This document shows, piece after piece, positions 1-8,900 of a stretch of DNA of 64,000 nt. The position numbers and the translations under genes were made by a program. This DNA is from Bacteroidales bacterium (GTDB taxonomy: Bacteria > Bacteroidota > Bacteroidia > Bacteroidales > Muribaculaceae): NCBI GenBank assembly GCA_015061005.1, contig SUXJ01000008.1, positions 1 to 64,000 on the forward strand. The letters run 5' to 3'. Positions within the stretch are counted from its first letter, which is position 1, and every line of letters begins with the position of its first letter. The notes beneath the pieces were generated by a model, which saw only the letters and a list, made by a program, of their open reading frames with translations, was not told the DNA's origin and ran no database searches.

Positions 1-2
1 TA

Positions 3-65
3 TATGCAATACAACTCAACACCGGTGATACAGCTACTTCAGGTTCTACTCTTATAAGATTGTAA
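3..65 (+). CDS. C-terminal end of an unidentified protein, cut by window start
   Basis: An open frame enters from the left edge and stops at TAA 63-65. It gives about 20 residues (YAIQLNTGDTATSGSTLIRL). The alternation of small polar residues with a final hydrophobic-basic tail resembles the C-terminal strand of secreted Bacteroidetes proteins with a sorting domain, but 20 residues cannot prove this. Nothing else is visible between here and position 172. The frame could be chance. Confidence 0.3.
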   Translation, partial: YAIQLNTGDTATSGSTLIRL

Positions 66-172
66 GTGTGTCATTATCAATATATAGAGTTATATTGATA
101 GTGAACAAACAAAATGCAGATGGAGTGTGCCTCTAAAATAAGCTCATAATCAAATACAATGACTACTCAATA

Positions 173-873
173 TTATCCATATTTACTAATGCGTCGCAAC
201 TCTTCTTCATTGATAATTATTATTTTGCGACCATCGACAGTGATGAGGTTTTCGGTAGCAAATGTAGTGAGCGTGCGAATGGCATTGGAGGTTGTCATGT
301 TTGACAAATTGGCCAAATCTTCTCTCGACAAGTATATGTTGAGAGTTGTGCTATTGGTTTCATAACCATAGTTTTCGAGAAGAACGATGAGGGCTTCGGC
401 AAGTCGGCCGCGAATATGTTTCTGGGTGAGGTTTACGGTGCGAGTGCCCGATTGTCCCAAGTAATTGGCAAGACTGCGAGTGAAGAAGAAAGCCAGGTCG
501 TTGTTGCGGCGCACATGATCTTCGACAATGGTCATGGGCAAGAAGCCAATCTGTGTGTTCTCTATGGCAGCGCTCGATGTAACATAGTTTTCGTTGGCAA
601 AGTAGGCACGGTAGCCAAAGTATTGCCCCGGACGCACCATGCGAATGATCTGGTTGCGGTCGCCATTGCTTTTTTGTATACCTTCACCTTGCCTTTGAGT
701 AAAAACATAAGGTGCGTGGGCTTTTCGCCCTCGCTATATATAACCTCATTTTTGCGGAAGTTCTGAATCTGAAAATTGCTTGATATGATTCGTTTCTCTT
801 CGTTACTCAATACAGCCCAAAAGTCGGACATCTCATTTTGCAACACAGATTCTAAAGTGCTCTCTTTTACCAT
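173..873 (-). pseudogene. Crp/Fnr-family transcription regulator, split by a one-base frameshift
   Basis: Two overlapping frames together make one regulator of about 233 residues, the usual length for the family. The first (start at 873) gives the front of a cyclic-nucleotide-binding-type beta barrel, ending around 'GKVKVYKK'. The second continues at 'NGDRNQIIRMVRPGQYFGYR' and carries the dimer helix and a Crp-type winged helix ('SREDLANLSNMTTSNAIRTL'). The break is at a run of six T (670-675; six A in the gene). A seventh A would restore one continuous frame reading KVYKKSNGDR. This may be a real inactivating slip, a phase-variable tract, or a sequencing error. The effector and targets cannot be told from sequence. 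Confidence 0.85.
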
Positions 874-897
874 TTGTACCTATTTCATTAGCGGGCA

Positions 898-905
898 CAA
901 AAGTA
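898..905 (-). promoter_or_regulatory. -7 promoter box for the Crp/Fnr gene
   Basis: On the minus strand TACTTTTG fits the Bacteroidetes -7 consensus TAnnTTTG, 24 bases before the ATG at 873. No clear TTTG lies at the expected -33 distance. Confidence 0.45.
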
Positions 906-1074
906 GCGAAAAAAATGATATGAATAAAAATTTATATCCACAAAAATGCTTTTCAACATAATTTTAGGACATAGTTTTATAGCATAGTCTTTATATGGCA
1001 GTGATGTTGACAAAATAGAGTAGAGAGGTTGGTTGCTTGCGACACCTCGTCACATGCTATTACACAAAAGAAAA

Positions 1075-1108
1075 CGACCACACAGGAATTATGATTCCCA
1101 TGTGGTCG
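1075..1108 (-). terminator. Terminator hairpin after the trxB remnant
   Basis: CGACCACA (1075-1082) pairs with TGTGGTCG (1101-1108), and inside it GGAAT (1085-1089) pairs with ATTCC (1094-1098). On the minus strand a T-rich stretch follows (positions 1065-1074 read in reverse). It lies 25 bases beyond the stop of the trxB frame. Confidence 0.7.
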
Positions 1109-1132
1109 CATGTGTTAAAGATGAGTAATCTA

Positions 1133-1891
1133 TTAGAGGTTGTTCATCAAGATATAATTCTTGGCATCGATAGCAGCACGGCAACCCGAAGCAGCAGCAG
1201 TGATGGCTTGACGATAGCGAGGATCGGCCACATCACCTGCAGCGTAGAGACCGGGAATGTTGGTCTCGGCAGTGTAGGGTTTAGTAACGATATAGCCATG
1301 CTCATCGAGTTCTACTTGACCGGCAAGGAGGTCGGCGTTGGGTTTGTGACCAATGGCAAGGAAGAAACCGTCGATGGGAAGTTGCTCGCGAGTCTCTTTA
1401 TCAGTGCCTTTGAATTTTACGATGTTGGCACCCTCAACACCATTCTCGCCATAGAGACCCTCGGCTTGAGTGTTGTAGAGGATGGTGATGTTCTCTGTGT
1501 TGTTTACGCGCTCTTGCATGATGTTCGATGCACGCAATTCGTCGCGGCGCACGAGCATGTATACATGTTTGGCAAGGTGTGAAAGGTATACAGCCTCTTC
1601 GCAAGCGGTGTCGCCACCGCCCACTACGGCTACCACTTTCTTGCGGTAGAAGAAACCGTCGCATGTAGCACAAGCAGAAACACCCATACCGGCATATTTA
1701 GTTTCATCGGCAAGGCCAAGATATTTGGCCGAAGCGCCAGTGGCAAAGATGAGAGTGCATTCTCCAATGGTAAGATATTTTCTACACTCTCTATTTAAGC
1801 GAATGTATAATTCAATTTTTCCTTTTCCACTCTTGTTCGTGTTCGCTTTCTTCTTTCGGTCGAACACTACCGATACATAGTTCTGCGTCAT
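1133..1891 (-). pseudogene. trxB: Chimera: integrase N-terminus fused in frame to C-terminal two-thirds of thioredoxin reductase
   Basis: The 252-residue frame has two unrelated parts. Residues 1 to about 44 ('MTQNYVSVVFDRKKK' to 'KYLTIGE') look like the arm-binding N-terminus of Bacteroidetes tyrosine integrases. From 'CTLIFATGASAKYLG' on it is thioredoxin reductase: the redox pair CATC in 'SACATCDGFFYRKK', the NADPH-binding GGGDTA, and the C-terminal FAD segment 'AAGDVADPRYRQAITAAASG'. The N-terminal FAD-binding third of TrxB is missing, so the product is very unlikely to be a working reductase. The join lies near 1755-1765 and keeps the frame. It may be a rearrangement caused by an integrase element, or an assembly chimera. 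Intact trxB is not in this window. Confidence 0.85.
1751..1791. repeat. Short inverted repeat around the int::trxB junction
   Basis: GAGAGTG (1751-1757) and CACTCTC (1785-1791) are perfect inverted copies, 27 bases apart, bracketing the point where integrase sequence changes to trxB. Arms like this flank strand-exchange sites of tyrosine recombinases, but seven bases can also match by chance. Confidence 0.4.
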
Positions 1892-1989
1892 AGCTTTTTC
1901 CTGTTGTGGACACAGAAAGACAACTTTGACAAAGATTAACTATTTTCTACCCCAATTTTGCTCGTTTTTGACCGATTTTCCCTCTTTTG

Positions 1990-2021
1990 CTTACCTACCA
2001 CTTTCAAAAGTGGTAGGTAAG
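1990..2021. repeat. Perfect 15-bp palindrome upstream of the integrase remnant
   Basis: CTTACCTACCACTTT (1990-2004) and AAAGTGGTAGGTAAG (2007-2021) are perfect inverted copies with a two-base centre. It lies between tRNA-Lys and the integrase start at 1891. It could be a recombinase or regulator site, or a hairpin followed by T-rich sequence on the plus strand. The rest of 1892-2141 shows no gene. Confidence 0.6.
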
Positions 2022-2141
2022 TGTCTTTTTCAGTCTTTGGCTGTCTTGCTCTGTCCTCGTTAGACTTTCACCTTGACTACTTTCTTAAGTACCTATGTAT
2101 CAATGTAATAATCGTTAGTTCTATTTCGTTTAGAGCCAAAA

Positions 2142-2165
2142 AAAGGAGTTCGTTTGAACTCCTTT
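2142..2165 (-). terminator. Intrinsic terminator after tRNA-Lys
   Basis: AAAGGAGTTC (2142-2151) pairs with GAACTCCTTT (2156-2165) across a four-base loop. On the minus strand it runs into seven T (from the A-run 2138-2144). It lies 25 bases beyond the tRNA 3' end. Confidence 0.8.
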
Positions 2166-2166
2166 C

Positions 2167-2206
2167 GTGATCCGGTTGGACTCATTCTGTGATCCGCCTG
2201 GGGCTC
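2167..2206. repeat. Imperfect tandem copy of the tRNA-Lys 3' end
   Basis: The segment 2167-2183 resembles the tRNA 3' end at 2189-2206: both hold GTGATCCG followed by a T/C-G-rich stretch and end in CTC. Copies of a tRNA 3' end are what integration at tRNA genes leaves behind, and an integrase remnant lies next door. The match is short and imperfect. Confidence 0.4.
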
Positions 2207-2262
2207 GAACCCAGGACCCCAACATTAAAAGTGTTGTGCTCTACCAGCTGAGCTAGCGAATC
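2190..2262 (-). tRNA. tRNA-Lys (anticodon TTT)
   Basis: The minus strand folds as a full cloverleaf of 73 nt: acceptor GATTCGC pairs with GCGGATC (one G-T pair), D arm GCTCAGCTGGTAGAGC, anticodon loop CTTTTAA with anticodon TTT, T arm CTGGG-TTCGAGC-CCCAG, discriminator A. CCA is not encoded. A terminator follows at 2142-2165. Confidence 0.95.
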
Positions 2263-2361
2263 CCGTCTGTTTGTTTCAGCGGTGCAAAGTTATGAACTTT
2301 TTTTTGTTTGTGCAAGTTTTTTTGAGATTTTTTGTGAAAAAACTTTTGAGGGATGGGTTGA

Positions 2362-2405
2362 AATGAATCCGCTAACTTGATTTTGGTCAGGTTAGCGGAT
2401 TCATT
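2362..2405 (-). terminator. Strong hairpin after gpmI
   Basis: AATGAATCCGCTAAC (2362-2376) and GTTAGCGGATTCATT (2391-2405) form a perfect 15-bp stem with a 14-base loop, 17 bases beyond the gpmI stop. The T-run after it is short, so termination efficiency is uncertain. Confidence 0.7.
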
Positions 2406-2421
2406 ATGATGTGGGTGGAGA

Positions 2422-3936
2422 TTAGATGAGGGGAGTACCTGTCATTTCAGGGGGTTGTGGGAGTCCCATGATTTTAAGTATTGAGGGCGCTACGTCGGCG
2501 AGGCGTCCGTTTTCGACTTTCGCATCTGCATTTTCGGTTACGTATATGCAGGGCACGGGGTTAAGTGAGTGTGCGGTGTTAGGCGAGCCATCGGTGTTGA
2601 GGGCATTGTCGGCATTGCCGTGGTCGGCAATGATGATTGCTTCGTAGCCTGCTTTTTTTGCTGTCTCGATTGTTGCTTTCAGGCATTGGTCAACAGCGAC
2701 AACGGCTTTTTCGATTGCGTCGTATACGCCGGTGTGTCCGACCATATCGCCGTTTGCGTAGTTTACGACGATGAAATCGTATTTTTCAGAAGCGATTGCT
2801 TCGGTGAGTTTGTCGCAGACTTCGTAGGCGCTCATTTCGGGTTTGAGGTCGTAGGTTGCGACTTTGGGTGAGGGAACGAGGATTCTATCTTCGTCGGCAT
2901 AGGGGGTTTCGCGTCCTCCGTTGAAGAAGAATGTTACGTGTGCGTATTTTTCGGTTTCGGCGATGTGGAGTTGTTTTTTGCCGTTGTTGGAGAGGTATTC
3001 TCCGAGAGTGTTGTCAACGTTTTCTTTGTCGAAGAGGATGTTTACGCCAACGAATGAAGCGTCGTAGGGGGTCATGCAGAAGTAGTGGAGTCCGGGGATG
3101 GTGTGCATTCCTTCTTCGGGCATGTCCTTTTGGGTTAGGACGGTTGTCATTTCTTTGGCGCGGTCGTTGCGGTAGTTGAAGAAGATAACTACGTCGTTGT
3201 CTTTGATTGTGCCGTCAACGTTAGCGTTTTTGATGGGTTTGATAAACTCATCTGTAACGTCGTTGTCGTAGCTTTTCTGCATGGCAGCGACCATGTCGTC
3301 AGCTTGTTCGCCTTGTCCGTTTACGATGAGGTCGTATGCGATTTTTACACGTTCCCAACGTTTGTCTCGGTCCATTGCGTAGTAGCGACCAACGATGTCA
3401 GCGATGACGCCGGCTCCTTTTTCTGCGCAGTAGGCTTGGAGTTGTTCGATGAAGCCTTTGCCGGAGCGGGGGTCGGTGTCGCGTCCATCCATGAAGCAGT
3501 GGAGGTAGACTTTTTTCAGTCCGTAGTGAGCTGCGATGTCGATCAGCGCAAAGATATGGTCAAAGCTTGAGTGTACGCCACCGTTTGAGGTGAGTCCCAT
3601 GAGGTGGAGTCCGCAGTTGGTTGATTTGGCTGTTTCGAATGCGTTTTTGATTTGTGCATTTTCGAAGATGGTTCCTTCTGCGATTGCTTTGTTGATTTTT
3701 ACAAGGTCTTGATAAACAACACGTCCGGCACCGATGTTGAGGTGTCCGACTTCGGAGTTCCCCATTTGTCCGTCGGGCAAGCCGACGTTTTCGCCGGAAG
3801 CTTGGAGTTGAGAATGGGGGTATTTTTTCAGAAGAGAGTCCCAGTAGGGAGTTGGGGTGGAGTAGATAACGTCGCCTTTGGAGTGGTTACCGATTCCCCA
3901 GCCGTCGAGGATAACGAGCAATGCTTTGCCTGCCAT
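2422..3936 (-). CDS. gpmI: 2,3-bisphosphoglycerate-independent phosphoglycerate mutase
   Basis: It interconverts 3- and 2-phosphoglycerate in glycolysis, using metal ions (normally manganese) and a phosphoserine intermediate. The 504-residue length is normal. It opens with the metal-binding '[10 protein letters not shown]' (Asp11) and carries '[13 protein letters not shown]', in which Ser61 is the catalytic serine of the family. 'MDGRDTDP', '[12 protein letters not shown]' and the C-terminal metal motif 'IIADHGNAD' are also present. The start ATG at 3936 is supported by the conserved N-terminus. A promoter box lies about 50 bases upstream, next to the dnaX stop, and a hairpin terminator follows, so it appears to be a single-gene unit. 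Confidence 0.97.
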   Translation of the reverse strand: MAGKALLVILDGWGIGNHSKGDVIYSTPTPYWDSLLKKYPHSQLQASGENVGLPDGQMGNSEVGHLNIGAGRVVYQDLVKINKAIAEGTIFENAQIKNAFETAKSTNCGLHLMGLTSNGGVHSSFDHIFALIDIAAHYGLKKVYLHCFMDGRDTDPRSGKGFIEQLQAYCAEKGAGVIADIVGRYYAMDRDKRWERVKIAYDLIVNGQGEQADDMVAAMQKSYDNDVTDEFIKPIKNANVDGTIKDNDVVIFFNYRNDRAKEMTTVLTQKDMPEEGMHTIPGLHYFCMTPYDASFVGVNILFDKENVDNTLGEYLSNNGKKQLHIAETEKYAHVTFFFNGGRETPYADEDRILVPSPKVATYDLKPEMSAYEVCDKLTEAIASEKYDFIVVNYANGDMVGHTGVYDAIEKAVVAVDQCLKATIETAKKAGYEAIIIADHGNADNALNTDGSPNTAHSLNPVPCIYVTENADAKVENGRLADVAPSILKIMGLPQPPEMTGTPLI

Positions 3937-3985
3937 AGTTAGTATGATTTTAAGAGTTTTGTTATTAAGTTTCTGTTAGAACTTG

Positions 3986-4016
3986 CAAAAGTACGAAAAA
4001 GTTGCGGAATTGTCAA
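3986..4016 (-). promoter_or_regulatory. Promoter of gpmI
   Basis: On the minus strand the -7 box TACTTTTG (3993 down to 3986) is preceded by a TTG (4016-4014) at 20 bases, matching the Bacteroidetes TTTG-N20-TAnnTTTG pattern with one mismatch at -33. The -33 part overlaps the dnaX stop codon. Confidence 0.6.
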
Positions 4017-5764
4017 GAGATGGTTAGTTTGAAGTCTTCAGCGAGGCGGCGTAGGGCGGAGTTTTCTTTGAGCATGGTTTCGAGAACTTTGGTTTCGGTC
4101 CACACTGCAGGCGCGGCCTCGCCTTGGGTGTGTTCAACTGTGATTGTAATGTTGTCGTTGTGGAGGTGAGAACGGAGATAATTGTGGATTGTGGGTATAT
4201 TGTCGGAGAGAATTTTGAATTGAGCGTCACTTGTCACGGCAACAACGAACACGTCATCGCGTACTCGCCTTGGGGGGCATGACTTGATGATGTTATTTAG
4301 GGCGACAGCCGCAGTGTTAGCTTTGGCGCAATTGTTCCATGTGAGCGTCAATGCCGCCTCGGAGTATGGTTCGCTTTGTCGCGGTTGATGTTGAACGGTC
4401 GGGAGAGGGGTGGTTGGATTTTGAGCGGATTGAGTGACGTTCCTTTCGGCTTTGATTGAGATTCCGGGACCGAGAGGAGTTTTAGCGGAATGAGGAGTTG
4501 GATTTGAAGCCGGAGCCGGAGCCGGAGCCGGGGTTGGCTTAGGTGTTGGGATTTGAGGAGATGGAGTGGTTGGGATAGGGGATTGTAAGGTTGTTTGAGT
4601 GGATGGTTGTGTGGCAGCTAAGGGTTTGAGTCTCTGCCCCTCGGCAATGCTGCCGTCAAGATTTAGCGAGGGGCTGTCCGCTTGGCACAGTTTTATTAAT
4701 GTCAGTTCGACGAGGAATTGTTTGTTAGCCGCAGTGCGATAGTTTAAATCGGCAGTGTTGCAGAGATCCATTGCGAGGTACAGCCAGCGTGGTGAGCATT
4801 TTTCGGCAAGTTGAGCCATGCGAGTACGATGTTCGTTGTCGGATTCCAAGAGTGTTAAAGTTTTGGGGTCACGAGCCACGACAAGGTCTCGAAAGTAATC
4901 GCCTAAACCTGTGAGGAAGAAGTGGTTGTTGAATCCATGGTCACGAATTTCTTTGTAGATCAACAGGGCGTCAGCCACGTTGCCGCTTAGGAATGCTTCG
5001 AGGAGTCTGTTGTAGTATGCGGAGTCGAGAACGTTCAGGTTGTCGATGGTAGATGAATAAGTGATGTTATTCATTGAAGATGCGGCAACTTGGTCAAAAA
5101 TAGACAGTGCATCGCGCATTGCGCCATCGGCTTTACGCGCAATTACGTTGAGTGCTGCAGGTTCCGCTGTAATCCCTTCTTGGTTTGCCACATATTGGAG
5201 GTGTTCAACCATGTCGTTCACTGTGATTCGGTTGAAGTCATAGATTTGGCAACGCGAAAGGATTGTGGGTATTACTTTATGTTTCTCGGTTGTTGCGAGA
5301 ATGAAGATGACGTAGCTCGGGGGTTCTTCAAGCGTTTTAAGAAAGGCGTTGAACGCGGCAGAGGATAGCATGTGAACCTCATCGACGATGAATACTCTGT
5401 ATTTGCCGATAGCCGGGGGTACTTGTACTTGATCTTGCAGGGAGCGAATGTCTTCAACGCCGTTATTGCTTGCCGCATCAAGTTCAATGATGTTTAGCGA
5501 GCGATTTTCGTTGAATTGGCGACAAGATTCGCACTGATTGCATGCTTCACCGTCGGGCGTGCGGTTGGTGCAGTTGATGGTTTTAGCAAATATTCGTGCG
5601 CATGAAGTCTTTCCCACACCGCGAGAACCGCAAAAGAGATAAGCATGAGCGAGGCGGTCGGACTTAATGGCGTTTTTTAGCGTAGTGGCAAGTGCTTTTT
5701 GCCCGACTACAGATGCAAAAGTAGCCGGACGATACTTGCGCGCTGATACAAGGTATTGTTCCAT
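4013..5764 (-). CDS. dnaX: DNA polymerase III subunit gamma/tau
   Basis: This is the ATPase core of the clamp loader of the replicative polymerase. The 583 residues contain Walker A 'GSRGVGKT' (46-53), four zinc-binding cysteines (65, 75, 78, 81), Walker B 'DEVH' (128-131) and sensor 1 'LATTEKHK'. AAA+ lid and clamp-loader domain III follow to about residue 370. A Pro/Ala/Thr-rich linker with Pro-Ala repeats (about 385-450) then leads to a small C-terminal domain. The linker and tail suggest a tau-like full-length product. No shift signal for a short gamma form was identified. A -7 promoter box lies only five bases before the ATG. Confidence 0.96.
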   Translation of the reverse strand: MEQYLVSARKYRPATFASVVGQKALATTLKNAIKSDRLAHAYLFCGSRGVGKTSCARIFAKTINCTNRTPDGEACNQCESCRQFNENRSLNIIELDAASNNGVEDIRSLQDQVQVPPAIGKYRVFIVDEVHMLSSAAFNAFLKTLEEPPSYVIFILATTEKHKVIPTILSRCQIYDFNRITVNDMVEHLQYVANQEGITAEPAALNVIARKADGAMRDALSIFDQVAASSMNNITYSSTIDNLNVLDSAYYNRLLEAFLSGNVADALLIYKEIRDHGFNNHFFLTGLGDYFRDLVVARDPKTLTLLESDNEHRTRMAQLAEKCSPRWLYLAMDLCNTADLNYRTAANKQFLVELTLIKLCQADSPSLNLDGSIAEGQRLKPLAATQPSTQTTLQSPIPTTPSPQIPTPKPTPAPAPAPASNPTPHSAKTPLGPGISIKAERNVTQSAQNPTTPLPTVQHQPRQSEPYSEAALTLTWNNCAKANTAAVALNNIIKSCPPRRVRDDVFVVAVTSDAQFKILSDNIPTIHNYLRSHLHNDNITITVEHTQGEAAPAVWTETKVLETMLKENSALRRLAEDFKLTIS

Positions 5765-5769
5765 GCGTG

Positions 5770-5777
5770 CAAAGATA
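5770..5777 (-). promoter_or_regulatory. -7 promoter box of dnaX, almost touching the ATG
   Basis: Minus-strand TATCTTTG ends five bases before the ATG at 5764. Transcription would start at or next to the start codon, implying a leaderless or nearly leaderless message. No TTTG is seen at -33; tandem GTGGAGA repeats occupy that stretch. Confidence 0.5.
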
Positions 5778-5786
5778 GTGAAAAAA

Positions 5787-5841
5787 GTGGAGAGTGGAGA
5801 GTGGAGAGTGAAAAAAAGTGGAGGGTGGAGGGTGGAAAGTG
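5787..5841. repeat. Seven-base tandem repeats upstream of dnaX
   Basis: Three copies of GTGGAGA (5787-5807), an A-run, then two copies of GTGGAGG and one GTGGAAA (5818-5838). Slippage-prone sequence in the region where the dnaX -33 element should be. Confidence 0.75.
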
Positions 5842-5890
5842 ACTCGCTTTCCGTCGGTTTGCCTTTATACTGACTTCGTCACTAAAAAAA

Positions 5891-5913
5891 CGGCTCGCCG
5901 GGTGGGCGAGCCG
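5891..5913 (-). terminator. Intrinsic terminator after the secreted-protein operon
   Basis: CGGCTCGCC (5891-5899) pairs with GGCGAGCCG (5905-5913). The plus-strand A-run 5884-5890 gives a seven-T run on the minus strand. It lies 22 bases beyond the stop of the 5935-9060 gene. Confidence 0.85.
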
Positions 5914-5934
5914 TCATTGTTGTGGGAGTGGAGT

Positions 5935-8900
5935 TTAAAGTACCACTTTTTTGCCGTTGATGATATAGATGCCCTTGTTGGGGTTAACTACGCGGCGACC
6001 TTGGAGGTCGTAAATGGTAACGGTGCCGTTGTCGGTGGTTACTTGGTTGATGCCGGAAGCAGTATCAACTACGGTCAGTAAGCAGGTTGCGGAGATTTGT
6101 CCCACAGTTGCGGTGATAGTTGCGGAGCCGGTGGTGAGAGCCGTAACAACTCCGTTTTGGTCAACCGAGGCAACGGTGTCGTCGGAGCTGGTCCAAACTA
6201 TGGTGTCTGTATTGGTTTCGGGAGTTACGGTGGCTGTGAGGGTGAGGGTTTTACCGACTTCGATTTCTGCTTCGGTTATATCGAGGGTGATGCTTATGGC
6301 CGGTGCGATGGTGACAGTAGCGATGTTGGAAGCCATTGATTCACCGGATTCGTAAACGGCAGAAACAGCGTAGGTGTAGGTTACTGGCTCGGTTGAGTTT
6401 TCAATGTTGTGATCGTTGAGTTCGGTCAATGAGGGGTTCAAGAAAGTGTAAATCTGTTCGTTGCGATACACATTGTAGCCGGTGAGAACGAGTTGGACGC
6501 TTCCGGGTTGGAAGGTGATGTCGTCAATAGCCATTGCATCGCTTGTAGAGCTGCTTTCGTCAATAACGTGTATTGCGAAGTACTTTGCGTTTTCGGGCAG
6601 AGTGAAAGAGTAAGCTGTCCAGTTTGAAGATTTGTCATTCACCTTTTCGATTGCTACGAAGCTATCGGGGTTATTGTCTGTTGCAGAATAGCAAACTTCG
6701 AAGGTGGTGCCATAGTAACCGTAGCCACCCTTTTGGCAAACGCTGAATGAGATGGTTTGTCCGCCGACCACTTCGGGCGAGATAGCCCAGTCATCGCGAT
6801 AGTCGTAGTACGCGCTGTTTTTGGGAGAAACGAGGTAGTTGCTACCGGTCAGGGGAGTGATTGAGGAACTGTTAGACGTGATGAACGCCATGGGCGCGCT
6901 GCTTCCGAAACCGACATATCCGGAGATGTTTTTTCCGTCTCGGTCAACGAATGTCCAACCGGCTGCGGGCTCGGTTGAGTCAACGGTCCAATCTTCGAAG
7001 CTTTCGGTCTTTACGGGTTGAACTTCCACTTCTGGGACAACAGGAGCGGTCCAAGTCAGAGTGACCAAGTCGGGTTCATATATGGCAGTGAGTTCAGTCG
7101 GAGTCGGGAGATCGTTTCCGATTACGAGAGCACTTGCCGAGGCTGAATTATCATCGGCGTTCAGGTCATTTTCATAAACGACTTTAGCTTCGAAGGTCAG
7201 TTCTTTATCGACTTCGAAGGGATTGGGGTAGTAACCGAGTTCAAAAGATATAGTCTGTTCAGATGCAAGGTCAGAGTCTACGGCGTTTGCGAATTCAACG
7301 CCGTTGCAAAAGAGCTTTAGCTGATAGTGCGCAGCAGTGTTTACGCCGGTGTTTTTAACATCGACATTGATTTCTGCAAGTTTACCTATGGAGAGTGTGT
7401 TGGGAATTGTTATTGAAGTAACCGCGAGGTTATAAGGAAGGGCATCTTTGATAGTGATGTTGTCGATAGCTACAAGATAGCCGCCACCTGCAGTTGCATT
7501 GAAAGAGAGTTGGAAGTCACCTGCCACTTGCTCGGGGGTGAGGTCGAAGTTATATTTGGTCCAACCTTCCACTTCGGCATTGACGGTGATTGCTTCATCG
7601 GCCAAAGCAATGTATTCGCCATTGATGAGCAACTCGGGGAGGACACGGTCGGTGTAGGTGGTGGCAGCGTGGTACAGGTAGAATGACAGGCGAGGATTTT
7701 GCATTTCGCTTACGTTGATCACGGGCGAGATGAGTCGAGAAGACGTGCCGCTCGTATAAGAGCTGAATCCGATGAATCCGTTGTTGCCGTCTTGGTCAGC
7801 AGAGATAGCCGGGCTGTCATAAGATGTTGTTTTAATTGCCCAAACGCCTTCGGATTTCCAGGTCTTGGTGGAGTAGGAATAGTTAGCGAAAGATTCGGCG
7901 TATTCACCGGTGTAGGGCGAGCCGATGAGGAGTTCGTTACTTGCAGTAGCCGCAGACGTGCCACCTTCGTTTTTGGCAGTCACGGAGTACGAGAGGGGGA
8001 CTTGGCCTTCGCCTTCATTTGAATATGAGTCAGTGAATGAGCATTCCTTGAGACCGGTGGCCACGGTTACCTTGTCGCTGCGAGTAATGGTGTAGGTAAC
8101 GTTTTCGGGAATGAATACTCCGGAAGTGTAGGCTCCGGTAGTCACGGCGTCCCAAGTGATGGTCAGACCGTCTTCAGTAGAGGCGAGGACCACATTTGAC
8201 GGAGCCGCGGGTGTATTGTAAGACAGATATCCGTTAACTGTAGCCTCGGCACCTTCGCCGGCAGTGTTTACGCAAATGATACGGTATGCGTTATTGTAAA
8301 GCTGAGGGGAAGGGTCGGTGTATTCAACGGTTTGTCCGGGGGTTGCTTCGCCCAATTCGGCGATTTTTTCGGTGCCGCGATAAACGATGATGTTTGAGAT
8401 TTCAGTCAAAGCCGCGCCGGCATTGGTTTTGTCGGGGGCAGTGAAAGTGATTTTCATCACGGCAGCACCATTTTCAGCGGCCGCAGTTGCAGTGAGGGCA
8501 GTGGCAGGCGCCGGAGCAGCACCTAAGATGCCGGCTTCGATTTTGATGTCGTCAACATAGATAGCGCCTTGGTTGGCTTCTGCGGTTACGTGGAATCCGA
8601 GATAGTAAGTGCCGTCGTTTTCTACGGTGATTTCACCGGAATAGAGATTTTTGACTTTTTCGGTGAGAGTAACAGGGCTGATAACCGGAGTGGTTAATGC
8701 TTCGGCAGTTTGGGCAGAGCCGAGCATAACGTTGATGTTGTTAGTGTAACCGGTTACACCGATGGCATTGAAAGAGAACTTGTAAGAGTAGCCCGCTTTC
8801 AATTCAAGACCCGGAGTAATCATCCAATCATCCGCAGGCGAAGATGCGCTGCCGGTATAGCGAGCGGCGGCACTCCAAGTCAGGGGGTCGTAAGATGCGT

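Noticed and set aside
670-675. Programmed -1 frameshift in the Crp/Fnr gene
   Set aside because: The run is not in the usual phase of an A AAA AAG slip site, no stimulating structure was seen, and this family is not known to use frameshifting. A lost base is simpler.
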